Below, piece by piece: positions 62,702 to 64,000 of a DNA stretch of 64,000 nt. Under the pieces are notes generated by a model that was not told the DNA's origin, made no database searches, and saw nothing but the letters and a program-made list of their open reading frames with translations. The stretch spans positions 2,921,044 to 2,985,043 of the forward strand of contig JADCRB010000064.1 in NCBI GenBank assembly GCA_021464245.1, read 5' to 3'. Source of the DNA: Carallia brachiata (lineage: Eukaryota; Streptophyta; Magnoliopsida; Malpighiales; Rhizophoraceae). Position 1 is the stretch's first letter, and every line of letters starts with the position of its first letter. The translations under genes were made by a program, and so were the position numbers.

Positions 62702-62994
62702 ACTAAAGTCAGGCCCAGGAGGATCGGTATGAACAGTTGACCCGACCCGATCCGAAAAGCCCTTTCCTGATCTGATTCTGCCCCACTCCTTCCACAAACC
62801 GGAGGCCTTTGTCTTTGCCTTTCACCGTCTCCTCGCTTCCATTTTACGCTGTCAAAAATAAAAATAATTTGTTTATCTAATTAAAGTGCATTATTATTAT
62901 TATTATTGTTGTTGTTGTTGTTTTTGGTGTAACAAACAATAGTCTTCCTCTAAGATCGCCCAGAGCTCCATTCCCCTTTTTTCACACAAAAAAA

Positions 62995-63551
62995 ATGGCC
63001 AGGCCTGACGTCACCATCACTCTCGGCCGGTCCGGCCAGGTAGTCTTTTGTTCCTGTGTGTTTCCTCGTGCATCTGCTTTGTGCCCACTTCTTAAAAGTT
63101 GTTGAATTTTCTTTTTTTTTTTTAAAAAAAATTTCTTTCTTTTTTCTGGGTTTTTTTTGTTTTTTTGTGGATTTGGTACTGAGTAATTGTAGGAAAGCAG
63201 GGACTAAAGACAAGAAAATTGCGGCCTTTTGATTTGTTGAGTTTATTAGGGTTACATCTGGTACTGAGTTGTTTTTCGATTTTATCGACGTTCTGTGTTT
63301 TTTTTTATATATATATATATATTCTTTTCGGACGGTTTGCAAAATTTGGTTTGGTCTGAGAATTGACTGGACTCGTAGTTATGGTGGGTCCTAATTTGGG
63401 TGTGGTATTTTGATGTATTTTATGAATTTAGTGGTGGGTTTTGTAATGATGTTTCCGATTGGTTGCAGGTGGTGACCAAGGCGGCGAAGCGTTCCAGGGG
63501 AGAGAGATTTGATGGCAGTGGTGATAGCTTCTTATTTTCTGCAAATAAACG
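62995..63551 (+). CDS. 5' end of an unidentified gene, cut by the window edge
   Basis: Two exons with good GT/AG borders are visible: 62995-63039 (MARPDVTITLGRSGQ) and 63469-63551 (VVTKAAKRSRGERFDGSGD and on to FSANK). The second ends in phase 2 before a gtactg donor. The ATG is the first in a leader that follows a promoter-like region. Later exons lie beyond 64000 or were not recognised; continuing the open frame past 63551 soon meets a stop and is probably intron. The basic, Ser/Arg-rich start suggests a nuclear or RNA-related protein, but I cannot name the family. Confidence 0.5.
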
Positions 63552-64000
63552 GTACTGTCCTCTCTGTTGCTCTGCTGGAATTCCATTGAATTTCGATATA
63601 ATACGTCATAGTTTTGAGGGGGCTTGGATTACTCTGTGCAGTCCCCGTTTTATTCGTATTATTGCCAATGTGGATGCTGCTTACAGAATTTGTTTTTGTA
63701 GAAGGGAGTGGGGAATCAAGGGAAAGGGAAGCAATATAAGTATAACCATGTAGGGCATTTCGTGTGGATCTTGTAATGAAGAGAACTTTCCTTACCTATC
63801 TAGCCTAGTTGTATTAAGGCAAACTCAGTATATTGCCTTAGAATCGAAATGACAAAAAAAAAAAAAAAGAAACCCTTATGTTCGGAAACATGTCCGTTTA
63901 TTTCGGGATATTTGGAAATACTTCATGCTATATCAATTTTTTGCTGTTTTCAACCTAGTACGTATTTTTTGTGGACATTAGGTTTGATTTTTGTTGTAGG
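63552..64000. other. Probable intron of the edge gene
   Basis: T-rich sequence following the exon 2 donor, with a poly(A) run near 63853-63868. No convincing further exon inside the window. Confidence 0.4.

Noticed and set aside
63552..63753. Extension of the edge gene through the open frame to 63753
   Set aside because: A good splice donor at 63552 and the change in composition make it more likely intron read-through than coding sequence.

Overview
The window is nuclear DNA from a eudicot plant. Its genes have GT/AG introns, an AT-rich background full of small inverted-repeat transposons, and proteins typical of land plants (a CRM-domain chloroplast splicing factor, MTP12, DUF760, DUF716, plant Golgi alpha-mannosidase II). 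I cannot name the species from sequence alone.

Left part (1-33.4 kb): ordinary single-copy genes with transposon debris between them. In order: a DUF760 plastid-type protein (minus, 1017-3230); Golgi alpha-mannosidase II (plus, 7289-12062), whose reading frame is interrupted by two or three single-base lesions; the zinc transporter MTP12 (minus, 14118-16782), with one extra base in a homopolymer; a degraded fragment of an NRT1/PTR transporter (17906-18138); a DUF716 membrane protein (minus, 19459-20454); a decayed LINE tail with RNase H (22.5-23.3 kb); a CREG-like secreted protein (plus, 24037-26243); and the 14-exon splicing factor CFM2 (plus, 27492-33385), whose linker has grown by exon duplication.

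Middle part (34.1-53.6 kb): the most interesting block. An exact 15-base inverted pair (34081-34095 and 53626-53640) brackets about 19.6 kb that reads as one large Mutator-like element. It holds four genes. A many-exon gene on the plus strand has a plant-mobile-domain-like front and a Ulp1/C48 SUMO-protease domain with its catalytic residues present. A two-exon GRF zinc-finger protein is on the minus strand. A two-exon, 125-residue protein of unknown family on the plus strand ends in what looks like a SUMO-interacting motif. A three-exon FAR1-like MULE transposase of 823 residues on the minus strand keeps its DDE residues, SWIM finger and AT-hook. Between the genes lies a cluster of related foldback repeats sharing a TGCAACAA-type motif. 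A plausible reading is a transposon that carries its own transposase together with both a SUMO-cleaving and a SUMO-binding protein; the coupling is inference.

Right part (53.6-64 kb): gene-poor. It holds a tRNA-derived SINE with a 15-base target duplication, a hairpin MITE, a Mutator-type MITE with a 9-base target duplication plus a relative of it, and, at the far edge, the first two exons of an unidentified gene running off the window.

Single-base lesions, nearly all explicable as one missing or extra base, recur in otherwise well-preserved genes (mannosidase II, MTP12, the Ulp1-like gene). Residual sequencing error is therefore at least as likely as true inactivation, and I annotate these as genes with frame breaks.
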